In this document: positions 8,170 through 15,260 of the stretch, piece after piece
Position numbering within the stretch: position 1 is the stretch's first letter
Layout of the letters: the number at the start of each line of letters is the position of its first letter
NCBI GenBank assembly: GCA_030592145.1
Contig: JAUVKJ010000002.1
Coordinates: forward strand, 1-20,042
Source of the DNA: Bacteroides sp.
GTDB taxonomy: Bacteria; Bacteroidota; Bacteroidia; Bacteroidales; SM23-62
Reading direction: 5' to 3'
Length of the DNA: 20,042 nucleotides
Translations under genes and position numbers: made by a program
The notes under the pieces: model-generated
The model's database searches: none
What the model was told of the DNA's origin: nothing
Seen by the model: only the letters and a program-made list of their open reading frames with translations

Positions 8170-8706
8170 TTATTCCTGTAGTTCCTTTTTAATCCTTTCC
8201 AGTTTCCCTTTCACACTGGCATCGAGTTGTTTGTTTTCCACCCTGAGCACGAATCCGCCGATCAGTTCTTCCCTTACCTCCTGCTGCAATTCAATTTTCG
8301 CCTTAAATGCCTTTTTGATCATTTCCCCGATCTGTCTGCTGCTTTCACTGTCAAGGCTTACCGCAGAGGATATGGTGGCCACCTTTATCCCTTTTTCCTC
8401 TTTATAGAGCTGGATGAAATATCTTGCCATGCCCGGCAGGTATTCTTCTCTCTTGTTTCCGGTCACCAGGCGAATAAAATCAAGACTGAGTTCACTTATG
8501 CCGGATTTGAATATTTCGACCAGGGCGTTGGCTTTTTTGCCTGAATTAATTATGGGACTTTCAAGAAGCTGCCTTATATCCTGAATCCCGGTTGTGGCCT
8601 TAAGGAGAATCTCCATGTCGGCCCTTACGGGGTCAAGCAGCTTCTGCTCCCTTGCGCTGAGGAACAGTGCTTTTGCATATCTTACAGCGATCTTGCCCGT
8701 GCTCAT
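8170..8706 (-). CDS. atpH: ATP synthase delta subunit
   Basis: This is a 178-residue protein, the usual delta (OSCP-type) length. It begins [15 protein letters not shown], the typical opening of the N-terminal helical domain, and ends with [22 protein letters not shown], the conserved C-terminal segment of the family (cf. GG-x-x-x-x-x-x-x-x-x-D-x-S). Delta sits on top of F1 and links it to the peripheral stalk formed by subunit b, whose gene atpF lies 3 nt upstream. Confidence 0.96.
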   Translation of the reverse strand: MSTGKIAVRYAKALFLSAREQKLLDPVRADMEILLKATTGIQDIRQLLESPIINSGKKANALVEIFKSGISELSLDFIRLVTGNKREEYLPGMARYFIQLYKEEKGIKVATISSAVSLDSESSRQIGEMIKKAFKAKIELQQEVREELIGGFVLRVENKQLDASVKGKLERIKKELQE

Positions 8707-8709
8707 TTG

Positions 8710-9204
8710 CTAATTCAGTTTGATATCCTTCAGGAGCTTTTCGATCAGTTCCTTCTGTTGCTTTTCATCTTTTAGTTTTTCACGCAGTATCTTCTCTGCA
8801 ATGTCCACGGAAAGCCCGGCCACCTGTTTGATAATCTCCTCCATGGCTGAATCCTTTTCGTTCTTTATCTGTTCCCTGGCCATTTCGATCAGGCGTTTGG
8901 CCTCCTCACCGGCTTTTTCCCTGGCCTTTTTCAGTATTTCTTCACTGTACTGCCTGGTTTCCTTGATCATGCCGTCTCTCTCCACGCGGGCTTCGGCCAG
9001 GATTTTTTCATTATCTGCCTTGAGCTGTTCCATCTTTGCCCTTACCCGGTCTGCGGAACGCAGGGATTCTTCGATGGTTTTTTCCCGGTTCGACAGTGCG
9101 TTCAGAATTGGTTTCCAGGCAAACTTTTTCAGAATGACAAGCAGGATGATAAACATCAGCAACATCCAGAAAATGGTTCCAATGTCAGGAGTTACTAGTT
9201 CCAT
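8710..9204 (-). CDS. atpF: ATP synthase F0 subunit b
   Basis: This is a 164-residue protein with one N-terminal membrane helix (TIFWMLLMFIILLVILKKF, about residues 10-28), followed by a long charged coiled coil rich in K, E, A and R. That is the architecture of the b dimer that forms the peripheral stalk. FAWKPIL after the membrane span is a family hallmark. The ATG at 9204 follows a 70-nt intercistronic region after atpE containing a strong hairpin. The antisense reading frame over this gene is a low-complexity shadow. Confidence 0.97.
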   Translation of the reverse strand: MELVTPDIGTIFWMLLMFIILLVILKKFAWKPILNALSNREKTIEESLRSADRVRAKMEQLKADNEKILAEARVERDGMIKETRQYSEEILKKAREKAGEEAKRLIEMAREQIKNEKDSAMEEIIKQVAGLSVDIAEKILREKLKDEKQQKELIEKLLKDIKLN

Positions 9205-9230
9205 ATTTTTGTTGTATTGATTTCAAACCA

Positions 9231-9267
9231 ACCTGCATGGATCTGCCAATCGCAGAACCATGCAGGT
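9231..9267 (-). promoter_or_regulatory. Intercistronic RNA hairpin between atpE and atpF
   Basis: ACCTGCATGG (9231-9240) is a perfect inverted match to CCATGCAGGT (9258-9267). Inside it TCTGC (9242-9246) pairs with GCAGA (9252-9256). Together they give 10 bp, one A/A mismatch, 5 bp and a 5-nt loop. The hairpin lies 7 nt after the atpE stop and 26 nt before the atpF start. No U-run follows on the minus strand, so it is more likely an mRNA stabiliser or processing element than a full terminator. Stabilising the upstream part would raise atpE product, which is needed in multiple copies per complex. Confidence 0.65.
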
Positions 9268-9274
9268 GTTCCCT

Positions 9275-9523
9275 TTATCCCATAAAAAGGATCAGCATAC
9301 AAACCACAATGGCAAAGAAGGCTGCTCCTTCAATAAGGGCGGCGGCAACGATCATATTTGACCGGATGTCGCCTGCAGCTTCGGGTTGTCTGGCAATGGC
9401 TTCCATGGCAGCACTGCCGATGCGCCCGATTCCCAGAGCGGCACCAACGACAGTGATCGCTGCGCCAAGAGCGGCACCCAGGTTCCCGAGTGCTGCTTCC
9501 AAAATAACCATTAATGTACTCAT
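9275..9523 (-). CDS. atpE: ATP synthase F0 subunit c (proton-binding rotor ring)
   Basis: This is an 82-residue hairpin of two membrane helices joined by the polar loop AIARQPEA (R-Q-P motif near residues 43-50), which contacts gamma/epsilon. Helix 1 carries the glycine/alanine pattern GAALGAAITVVGAALGIG. Helix 2 carries the essential ion-binding carboxylate in ALIEGAAFF, E65. Position 66 is Gly, 67 Ala and 32 Ile. The Q32/E65-S66-T67 sodium signature of Ilyobacter-type c subunits is absent, so proton coupling is expected. Multiple copies form the rotor ring. It is flanked by atpB (28 nt upstream) and the hairpin before atpF. Confidence 0.97.
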   Translation of the reverse strand: MSTLMVILEAALGNLGAALGAAITVVGAALGIGRIGSAAMEAIARQPEAAGDIRSNMIVAAALIEGAAFFAIVVCMLILFMG

Positions 9524-9551
9524 AATTAAAACTATTTAGTGAAAAAAAATG

Positions 9552-10694
9552 TCAATGATGCTCTTCCGTTGCCATTCCAAAATAAATGGCAGAGAGTAAG
9601 GTAAATACATATGCCTGGATCAGGGCTACCAGCAATTCAAGCATGGTCATGAAAATTGTGAATGCCAGGCTTAAAACAGAAACCCCGTAACCCAGTGCCG
9701 GGTTTATTTCCCCGAAAATAAAGATCAGGCTGAAAAATCCCAGCACGATGATATGTCCGGCGCTCATATTGGCAAAAAGCCGGATCATCAGCACGAAGGG
9801 CTTGGTCATCATCCCGATGATCTCGATAACCGGCATCAGCGGCACCGGGTACTTAACCCACCAGGGTACTCCCGGCATATTGAATATATGCAGCCAGTAA
9901 TTGCGGTTGCCGTTGATCGTCGTGATGGCAAAGGTAAAAAGTGCAAGTACCATGGTTACCGTGATGTTTCCGGTAACATTCGCACCTCCCGGGAATACAG
10001 GGATCAGGCCTATCATATTATTGAACCATATGAAAAAGAAGACCGTCAGCAGGTAGGGCATGAATCTTTCGTATTTATGCTTCCCGATAGAAGGTATGGC
10101 GATATCATCCCTGACGAACAGGATGATCGGTTCAATCAGGTTCTGCATGCCGGTGGGAGCCTGGTCCGGACGGTGCCGGTATGCTTTCGCCACGGAAAGA
10201 AATACCCAGAGCATAATTATAATACTGATCAGGATAGCCAGTACATTCTTTGTAAATGAAAGGTCGAGCTCAGGAAGGGCGCTACTGCCATCTTCCATGA
10301 TCTCAACCACCTTTCCCCGGTTTTCACCCTTGATTTCATACCTGAAGCCTTTGTAGTCTGAGTGTCCATGATGGAACTTATTAAACATAAAAACATTCAG
10401 TCCTTTGGTTCCGGAGTAAATAATTACAGGAAGCGGAATACTCAGGTGAAAATCCTTGTAGCTCAGAATATGCCAGTCGTAAGCATCCAGGATATGATCG
10501 AAAATGAAATCGGAAGGGGAAAAGCCATTTTCGATTTCCCCATGTGCTGCCTGTTGTTCTGTGTTTTCCGTCAGGGATGCCTGTAATTTTTCCCCGGGGT
10601 GATCCTGCTGCCCGGGTTGTGCAGCAAACAGAAGGAGAAATAACATCGCTCCCAGAAAATATGAAATGATTTTTCTGCTCAAAATGGAATGCAC
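9552..10694 (-). CDS. atpB: ATP synthase F0 subunit a, with long exported N-terminal extension
   Basis: This is a 380-residue protein, over 100 residues longer than E. coli subunit a. It opens with a hydrophobic signal-like segment (about residues 8-26) and ~120 mostly polar residues before the first core helix near 148-168, an arrangement common in Bacteroidota. Core motifs are present: MIRLFANMSAGH with the essential half-channel arginine R305, and LVALIQAYVFTLLSAIYFG with the partner glutamine Q360. The start is GTG at 10694. An in-frame TAA lies two codons upstream, so no longer form is possible. Subunit a forms the proton half-channels against the c ring. The histidine-rich C-terminus ends MATEEHH. 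Confidence 0.96.
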   Translation of the reverse strand: MHSILSRKIISYFLGAMLFLLLFAAQPGQQDHPGEKLQASLTENTEQQAAHGEIENGFSPSDFIFDHILDAYDWHILSYKDFHLSIPLPVIIYSGTKGLNVFMFNKFHHGHSDYKGFRYEIKGENRGKVVEIMEDGSSALPELDLSFTKNVLAILISIIIMLWVFLSVAKAYRHRPDQAPTGMQNLIEPIILFVRDDIAIPSIGKHKYERFMPYLLTVFFFIWFNNMIGLIPVFPGGANVTGNITVTMVLALFTFAITTINGNRNYWLHIFNMPGVPWWVKYPVPLMPVIEIIGMMTKPFVLMIRLFANMSAGHIIVLGFFSLIFIFGEINPALGYGVSVLSLAFTIFMTMLELLVALIQAYVFTLLSAIYFGMATEEHH

Positions 10695-10767
10695 TCTTTA
10701 TGAGGCAATAAAAATAACAAAACAAAGAATATTATAATGAATAATTTACAGGAAAACTCAGCTTTTT

Positions 10768-11154
10768 TTATTGAGGTCGTTTCAGGTATTTAAGAATGGA
10801 GATGATCTCAACCAGGGTGAACGCTGCATAACTTACAAGGAAGCTTACAAGGAAGGGGATTGCATGTTCCATTTCCAGTACAAGAAACAGGACCATGAAA
10901 ACAATGTAGATGAATATTTTCAGACCCATGGCACCCAGGTATCTGCCTGTAAATTTACGGGCATCGTTTTTACTGGCCCTGACCAGATATATGTGCACAA
11001 TGATGGTAACAGCAAAAAGGAAAAAGGGTACAAGGGGGAAAAGGGGGAAATACGATCCGGGGATCAGAAATAAAAACAGGCCGTATCCGATGACGGTGAG
11101 GACCAGTGCCAGCAGTAAAATATTAAAACCGAATTTTCTGAGCGACTCCTGCAT
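10768..11154 (-). CDS. Small membrane protein of the atp operon, possible AtpI-like assembly factor
   Basis: This is a 128-residue hydrophobic protein with four predicted membrane helices, roughly residues 11-31, 37-57, 75-95 and 98-119. Short basic loops (RASKNDARKFTGRY) separate the pairs. It lies between the AtpZ-like gene (5-nt gap) and atpB, the position of the uncE/atpI-type accessory gene in other operons. I do not recognise catalytic motifs. By size, topology and place it could act in c-ring or F0 assembly like AtpI; similarity to AtpI is inferred from context rather than a clear motif. Confidence 0.8.
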   Translation of the reverse strand: MQESLRKFGFNILLLALVLTVIGYGLFLFLIPGSYFPLFPLVPFFLFAVTIIVHIYLVRASKNDARKFTGRYLGAMGLKIFIYIVFMVLFLVLEMEHAIPFLVSFLVSYAAFTLVEIISILKYLKRPQ

Positions 11155-11159
11155 GTATT

Positions 11160-11402
11160 TTAATCTTTAAACCGGATGAAGTCCTTTACTGCATAGTACA
11201 TTGACATCACGACTGCCAGGAGGGTAAAAACAAGTGTGAACACTGGGAATTCCCATTTGACAACCTCATCAAGTTTCATCCCTCCAAACACCCCCACCAG
11301 GATAATAGCTATCATTTGAAAAGCAAGTCCGGAATACCGTGCATAGCTATTTATCGATGTTGGTTTGCTTTTCGGTTTTGTCGGTCTGGATTGTTTCTTC
11401 AT
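11160..11402 (-). CDS. AtpZ/AtpI-family ATP synthase-associated protein
   Basis: This is an 80-residue protein starting at the ATG at 11402 (MKKQSRPTKPKSK). An in-frame ATG at 11420 would add six residues. A basic N-terminus is followed by two membrane helices (about residues 23-44 and 51-72). The segment YSGLAFQMIAIILVGVFGG followed by KLDE is typical of the AtpZ/AtpI (F0F1-ATPase gene 1) family, small proteins encoded at the start of many atp operons and linked to F0 assembly or Mg2+/Ca2+ handling. The gene overlaps the 3' end of the bactofilin gene by 56 nt in another frame, so its translation is probably coupled to bactofilin. Confidence 0.88.
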   Translation of the reverse strand: MKKQSRPTKPKSKPTSINSYARYSGLAFQMIAIILVGVFGGMKLDEVVKWEFPVFTLVFTLLAVVMSMYYAVKDFIRFKD

Positions 11403-11757
11403 AGGCTGGACTGCCGGCATTCATAGCACAGTTGCCGGTAAACTGGCACCCCGGCTCGATGGCGAGTTTGGCAGCTATGATATCTCCATTGATCCGGGCT
11501 TTCGATTTAAGAGACAGCAATTGAGCTACTGTGATTTTCCCTTCAATGGAACCTTCGACATCCGAGTTTTTGCAATTGATCTCTCCTTTTATCTTGCCGG
11601 TCTCCCCGATCACAACTTTCCCCTTGGTAATGAGTTTGCCTGATAAGCTTCCATCCACCCGTATGTCTCCGTTCGAATTAACATCACCTGTTATCTTGGT
11701 GCCAATACCAATGATGTTTATACCATTGGTCTCGTTCTCGTTATAGATCTTTGCCAT
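11347..11757 (-). CDS. Bactofilin (polymer-forming cytoskeletal protein)
   Basis: This is a 136-residue protein with the bactofilin (DUF583) core at about residues 16-112: short repeated turns such as TGDVNSNGDIRVDGSLSG, KVVIGETGKIKGEI, GSIEGKITVAQLL and ARINGDIIAAKLAIEPG. These build a right-handed beta-helix that polymerises without nucleotide. The tail is a polar, Thr/Lys/Gln-rich linker. Bactofilins scaffold cell-wall and envelope processes. It is the first gene after a recognisable promoter in the 57-nt gap behind fabH, and its 3' end overlaps the AtpZ-like gene. Confidence 0.93.
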   Translation of the reverse strand: MAKIYNENETNGINIIGIGTKITGDVNSNGDIRVDGSLSGKLITKGKVVIGETGKIKGEINCKNSDVEGSIEGKITVAQLLSLKSKARINGDIIAAKLAIEPGCQFTGNCAMNAGSPAYEETIQTDKTEKQTNIDK

Positions 11758-11787
11758 TATTTAAGATTTTTATGTTTTCCCGGTTTT

Positions 11788-11818
11788 CAAAATTATGAAT
11801 TTAGTCTGGAATGATCAA
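11788..11818 (-). promoter_or_regulatory. Promoter for the bactofilin-atp operon
   Basis: On the minus strand TTG (11818-11816), a 20-nt spacer and TAATTTTG (11795-11788) fit the Bacteroidota TTG-N19-21-TAnnTTTG pattern. The base after the core is A instead of the preferred pyrimidine. The motif lies 30 nt before the bactofilin ATG and reaches into the last codons of fabH. It would let bactofilin and the atp genes be expressed separately from the lipid genes. Confidence 0.5.
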
Positions 11819-12822
11819 GATTTTCGCGCACCATTATAGGCCCATTTTACGTAAACCGATCCCCAGGTAAATCCGCCGCCGAAAGCAGCCAGTATAATAT
11901 TATCATTTTTCTTCAGCCTGTCCTCCCATTCCCATAAGCATAATGGTATGGTAGCTGCCGTGGTATTCCCATACCTCTGAATATTTATCATGACCTGTTC
12001 CCTTAAAATCCCCATTCTCCTGGCCGTTGCTTCAATAATGCGCAAATTGGCCTGGTGAGGGACCAGCCATGCAAGATCTTCGGGTAAAATATTATGTTTC
12101 TTCATCATGTCCACGGAGATATCTGCCATCTTGGAAACCGCGAACTTGAATACGGTCTGTCCTTCCTGGAAAATGTAGTGCTGCTTCCGGTCAATGGTCT
12201 CATGTGAAGAAGGGCGCAGGGACCCTCCGGCTTTCATGTGCAGGTGGGGTGCACCGGAGCCATCAACATGAAGCATGCTGTCTATTACTCCAACATCTTC
12301 GGTCGATGGTTCAAGCAGTACGCAACCTGCCCCGTCCCCGAACAGCGGACAGGTGGTCCGGTCGGTATAATCCACGATAGACGACATCTTGTCGGCTCCA
12401 AGAACGATCACTTTTTTGTATTTTCCATTTTCGATAAAGTTTGCCCCGGTTTCAAGGGCAAATATGAATCCTGAACATGCTGCGCCCAAATCGAAGGTCC
12501 ATGCATTTTTAATTTCTGTTTTATGTGCCACCAGGTTTGAAGTTGACGGAAAAAACATGTCGGGTGTAACGGTAGCAGTAATCAGGAGGTCAATATCTTT
12601 CGGAGAGGTGCCGGTTTTGTCAAGAAGGTCCTTGACAGCCCTGGCCCCAAGATCGGAGGTGGCTTTCCCCTCCCCTTTCAGTATCCTTCTTTCCTTGATG
12701 CCAATCCTCTGCATTATCCATTCATCAGTTGTATCCACCATGGTGCTCAGTTCATCGTTTGTAAGCCGGTACTCGGGAACATATCCTCCAATACCGGTGA
12801 TGGCTGCTCTGATTCTAGTCAT
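11815..12822 (-). CDS. fabH: 3-oxoacyl-[ACP] synthase III (KAS III)
   Basis: This is a 335-residue protein, normal FabH length. The catalytic triad is visible: Cys116 in LGAACSGF, His256 in VPHQANLRI and Asn286 in [10 protein letters not shown]. The N-terminal [16 protein letters not shown] and the C-terminal [15 protein letters not shown] are also family hallmarks. FabH condenses an acyl-CoA with malonyl-ACP to start fatty-acid synthesis. In Bacteroidota, which make branched fatty acids, it usually accepts branched primers, though substrate choice cannot be read from the sequence. Its ATG overlaps the plsX stop by one base (TAATG), implying translational coupling. Confidence 0.98.
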   Translation of the reverse strand: MTRIRAAITGIGGYVPEYRLTNDELSTMVDTTDEWIMQRIGIKERRILKGEGKATSDLGARAVKDLLDKTGTSPKDIDLLITATVTPDMFFPSTSNLVAHKTEIKNAWTFDLGAACSGFIFALETGANFIENGKYKKVIVLGADKMSSIVDYTDRTTCPLFGDGAGCVLLEPSTEDVGVIDSMLHVDGSGAPHLHMKAGGSLRPSSHETIDRKQHYIFQEGQTVFKFAVSKMADISVDMMKKHNILPEDLAWLVPHQANLRIIEATARRMGILREQVMINIQRYGNTTAATIPLCLWEWEDRLKKNDNIILAAFGGGFTWGSVYVKWAYNGARKS

Positions 12823-13763
12823 TACTGTAATTTCTCTTTAATTTTTCTGGTTAGGTCTGATTCGATCACATTCCTGGTATGAAGTATCATGTTTTTGATG
12901 GCCAGGCCATTGGATATTCCGTGTCCGATGATAACAGGCGAAAGTATTCCAAGTATTGGTATGCCTCCATACTGTTCGAAATTAAACCGTTCGGTAAAGT
13001 CATCCCTGATATTCCTCCTTCTCAGCATGGCATAAAAGGCCTCCAGTCCTTTGACCAGCACGTTCCCGACAAAACCGTCACATACTACGACGTCCACACC
13101 GTTGTCACGAAAGAAATCATTTCCTTCAACATTTCCAATAAAATTGAAGTCTTTTGTTTCCTTCATGGCCTGATAGGTTGCCCTGGTCAACAGATTTCCC
13201 TTTTCATCCTCCTTGCCAATATTTAGGAGTCCCACTTTAGGGTCCTTAATACCGTGAGCCAGTTCGGCATATATCGAACCAAAAATCCCGAACTGGTAAA
13301 GCACATCGGGACGGGAATCCGTATTCAGTCCAATGTCAAGAAGAATTGTCGGGGTTCCCCTGTCATTGGGGATGGAAGTAGCCAGGCAGGGCCGGATCAC
13401 CCCTGGAATGGAATTTACTATCTGAAGGGCCCCTACCAGCATGGCGCCTGTATTGCCTGCAGAAGCGAATCCATCCAGTTCTCCGTCTTTCAGCATCCTG
13501 AGTCCATGTACGATCCCCGAATCCGGTTTCTTCGAAAAAGACTTGGCAGGGTGGTCACCCATCCCGATGGAATGGGTAGTATGAAAAACAGTAAACCCGC
13601 TTAGATCATATCTTTCGCGGGTTGCAATTACCTTTATTTGGTCCTGATCCCCAAAAAGGACTAGTTCAGTTTCATCAGGAAGATCCTTGCGAGCCAGGAC
13701 AGCACCTGACAGGGTAGCTTCAGGGGCAAAATCCCCTCCCATAATGTCGACACCGATCCTCAT
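12822..13763 (-). CDS. plsX: Phosphate acyltransferase PlsX
   Basis: This is a 313-residue protein. Conserved segments include [14 protein letters not shown] at the N-terminus, [14 protein letters not shown] near residues 98-111, [17 protein letters not shown] near 143-159, [14 protein letters not shown] near 227-240 and the C-terminal [10 protein letters not shown] stretch. PlsX converts acyl-ACP to acyl-phosphate, which PlsY uses to acylate glycerol-3-phosphate, the first step of phospholipid synthesis. The plsX-fabH pair with rpmF and a DUF177 gene upstream is a widespread bacterial arrangement. The ATG at 13763 follows rpmF by 6 nt. Confidence 0.97.
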   Translation of the reverse strand: MRIGVDIMGGDFAPEATLSGAVLARKDLPDETELVLFGDQDQIKVIATRERYDLSGFTVFHTTHSIGMGDHPAKSFSKKPDSGIVHGLRMLKDGELDGFASAGNTGAMLVGALQIVNSIPGVIRPCLATSIPNDRGTPTILLDIGLNTDSRPDVLYQFGIFGSIYAELAHGIKDPKVGLLNIGKEDEKGNLLTRATYQAMKETKDFNFIGNVEGNDFFRDNGVDVVVCDGFVGNVLVKGLEAFYAMLRRRNIRDDFTERFNFEQYGGIPILGILSPVIIGHGISNGLAIKNMILHTRNVIESDLTRKIKEKLQ

Positions 13764-13769
13764 GCAATT

Positions 13770-13955
13770 TTATACTTCTTCCTCAATAACCAGTTTCCCT
13801 TTGTAGTAAAGGTTCCCGTCAACATAATAAGCACGGTGGTACTGGTGTACGGTACCTGTTGTCGGGCAGGTTGCCAGGGTTGTGAACCCGGCCTTGTAAT
13901 GAGTCCGTCTTTTATCCCTTCTTTGCTTTGATATTTTTCTCTTCGGATGTGCCAT
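13770..13955 (-). CDS. rpmF: 50S ribosomal protein L32, cysteine-poor variant
   Basis: This is a 61-residue protein opening [20 protein letters not shown], the unmistakable L32 N-terminus. Zinc-binding L32 proteins have two Cys pairs in the C-terminal half. Here only Cys30 (TCPTTG) remains, and the second pair is replaced by [13 protein letters not shown], so this copy should fold without zinc. Similar Cys-poor forms occur in Flavobacteriia and other non-Bacteroidaceae lineages. It lies 1 nt after the DUF177 stop. Confidence 0.97.
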   Translation of the reverse strand: MAHPKRKISKQRRDKRRTHYKAGFTTLATCPTTGTVHQYHRAYYVDGNLYYKGKLVIEEEV

Positions 13956-13956
13956 T

Positions 13957-14487
13957 TTATTCTGTTTCTTTAATTAATCCTCTTAATTTATCCCATCTCG
14001 GGTCCTCGCTATCTGATTCATCACTTGCCGAATGGTCGTCAAGTTTTTTTATCATTTCATGATCGCAGCCGGAATGTCCGTCAATCTCGGGATGTATCCT
14101 CTGATATGGAAGGGCCAGGTGAATATATTCGTAAATGTATTGCTCAAGCTTGACCTCGCTGGCGGAATCCGAAAGAACAAGCACTTCTTCGGATTGTTCA
14201 TACGATTTTTCACCAAACCGGATGTACAGCATGGCCTGATGATCAATCCCCAGAACAAAAGGTTCCAGGCACCTGTCGCATTGAACGGTTACTTTGCCGG
14301 CAAGCTCGAAATGCAATTCCAGGAACTGGGTATGTTTGATCATTTCTATATGAACCTTTACCAGTCCCTTATTAACTTCCGATGAATCAAAATGCTCAAA
14401 GAACGAATGGTCTGCGATAAATTCAAAATCATGCTTTCCTTCTTTCAAGCCCCTGAACGGGATCGCATATTGCCTCAATCCTCCCAC
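13957..14487 (-). CDS. DUF177/YceD-family protein
   Basis: This is a 176-residue protein with the DUF177 hallmark Cys pair in [10 protein letters not shown] (C70, C73), preceded by the beta-rich segment [16 protein letters not shown] third conserved-looking Cys is in HSGCD (C141). YceD-family proteins are encoded next to rpmF in most bacteria and have been linked to 23S rRNA metabolism and ribosome assembly. The start is GTG at 14487 (reading [22 protein letters not shown] after the initiator), which matches the usual alignment start. A strong promoter lies just upstream, making this the first gene of the lipid/L32 operon. Confidence 0.92.
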   Translation of the reverse strand: MGGLRQYAIPFRGLKEGKHDFEFIADHSFFEHFDSSEVNKGLVKVHIEMIKHTQFLELHFELAGKVTVQCDRCLEPFVLGIDHQAMLYIRFGEKSYEQSEEVLVLSDSASEVKLEQYIYEYIHLALPYQRIHPEIDGHSGCDHEMIKKLDDHSASDESDSEDPRWDKLRGLIKETE

Positions 14488-14634
14488 AGCACTGAAATTT
14501 TGTCGTGCAAAAGTATAATATTATAATCAATTATCAAAAGTTTTTCTGCCAATACCCGGTACATGCGAGTACTCATCTCCCGGATCAGGAATTCTGCGGC
14601 ATCGGGCATGTTTGCGAAGGATTCGGGATCAGGA
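14488..14634 (-). other. Intergenic region between the response regulator and DUF177 genes, with an unexplained open frame
   Basis: The 147 nt contain the DUF177 promoter. One frame is open through the whole stretch (from 14666 inside the response-regulator gene to 14475) and reads as a plausible amphipathic segment, PDAAEFLIREMSTRMYRVLAEKLL. The promoter overlaps this frame, and it has no recognisable family, so I do not call it a gene. It could be a decayed C-terminal extension of the response regulator. Confidence 0.3.
14507..14539 (-). promoter_or_regulatory. Promoter of the DUF177-rpmF-plsX-fabH operon
   Basis: On the minus strand TTTTG (14539-14535), a 19-nt spacer and TACTTTTGC (14515-14507) match the Bacteroidota consensus almost perfectly. 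The distance to the GTG start at 14487 is about 19 nt, so the leader is short. This is the clearest promoter in the window. Confidence 0.75.
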
Positions 14635-15015
14635 TTATGGACCCACCTCTGCCTCGATCGATTCAATCAGGGCATCGATAAAGTAATCGTCTTTCGAAAT
14701 GTATTGGTTCGCCCCGACTTTCAGGAATTCCGGGATCAGATTCTCATCCTGCTGGCTTGAAAGAATAATGATGGAAACATCTTTGTCTGCTTCTCTTATT
14801 TTTTTTATGACATCCAGACCGCTCAACTGGTCCATATCTCCGGGGAACAAATGATCAAGAACTACAAGATCAGGCTTTAAATGCATGTTTTCAAGGCATT
14901 CCTCGCCGGAGAAAAATGTTCTGACCTCAATGCCTGCCCTGCTTTTAAATGTATATTCAAGAAGGTTCAGGATCATTTTGTCATCGTCTACAAAAAACAC
15001 CATCTTGTTTTCCAT
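14635..15015 (-). CDS. Single-domain (CheY-like) response regulator
   Basis: This is a 126-residue protein when started at the ATG at 15015 (MENKMVFFVDDDKMI). Upstream in-frame codons to 15054 look non-coding. All REC landmarks are present: the acidic pocket D10-D11-D12, phosphoacceptor D54 in LVVLDHLFPGD, S86 in IIILSSQQ at the Thr/Ser switch position and K108 in YISKDD. There is no output domain, so it must act through protein contacts like CheY or as a phosphorelay intermediate. No kinase is adjacent; the histidine kinase at the right end is 4 kb away on the other strand. Its leader is about 90 nt if the motif at 15111-15119 is its promoter. Confidence 0.93.
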   Translation of the reverse strand: MENKMVFFVDDDKMILNLLEYTFKSRAGIEVRTFFSGEECLENMHLKPDLVVLDHLFPGDMDQLSGLDVIKKIREADKDVSIIILSSQQDENLIPEFLKVGANQYISKDDYFIDALIESIEAEVGP

Positions 15016-15110
15016 ATCAGGATATAAAAACACCTGCAATATATATAAAATCAATCATTTACACAACTTTTTTGTTGCCGTAACTTCTTTGAAATGTATA
15101 TCTGCAGGAT

Positions 15111-15119
15111 ACAAAGATA
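15111..15119 (-). promoter_or_regulatory. Candidate -7 element for the response regulator gene
   Basis: On the minus strand TATCTTTGT (15119 to 15111) fits TAnnTTTGY. I do not find a TTG at 18-21 nt spacing. It would give a leader of about 90 nt with no obvious riboswitch-like structure. Confidence 0.4.
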
Positions 15120-15177
15120 AAAAAAACGCAACAGGATGATGACAGAACAATAATTGAAAAAGTTGCATTTATAGTCA

Positions 15178-15209
15178 TTTTTCGTCTCCTTTAAAATTCC
15201 TACTTTTGC
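15178..15209 (+). promoter_or_regulatory. Promoter for the L-2-hydroxyglutarate oxidase gene
   Basis: TACTTTTGC at 15201-15209 is a perfect TAnnTTTGY core. TTTT at 15178-15181 sits exactly 19 nt upstream as a three-of-four match to the -33 element. The leader to the ATG at 15261 would be roughly 45-50 nt. Confidence 0.6.
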
Positions 15210-15260
15210 CGGCGATCATAAATAACCATCCGGGATAAATATAACTTTACGCGAAAAACT

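Noticed and set aside
8720..9220. A 166-codon plus-strand open frame opposite atpF
   Set aside because: It is a Ser/Phe-rich low-complexity antisense image of the K/E/A-rich coiled coil of subunit b; the real gene is unambiguous.
9753..10259. A 168-codon plus-strand open frame opposite atpB
   Set aside because: Its composition, rich in His, Arg, Asp and Tyr, is typical of an antisense shadow, and the opposite strand carries conserved AtpB motifs.
10716..10731. A TATTCTTTG-like promoter core before atpB on the minus strand
   Set aside because: The spacing inside the core is TAnnnTTTG, one base too long, and no -33 element is present.
15061..15078. CAAC-TTTTTT-GTTG inverted repeat in the response regulator leader
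   Set aside because: The stem is only 4 bp with an all-T loop, too weak to call a terminator or riboswitch.
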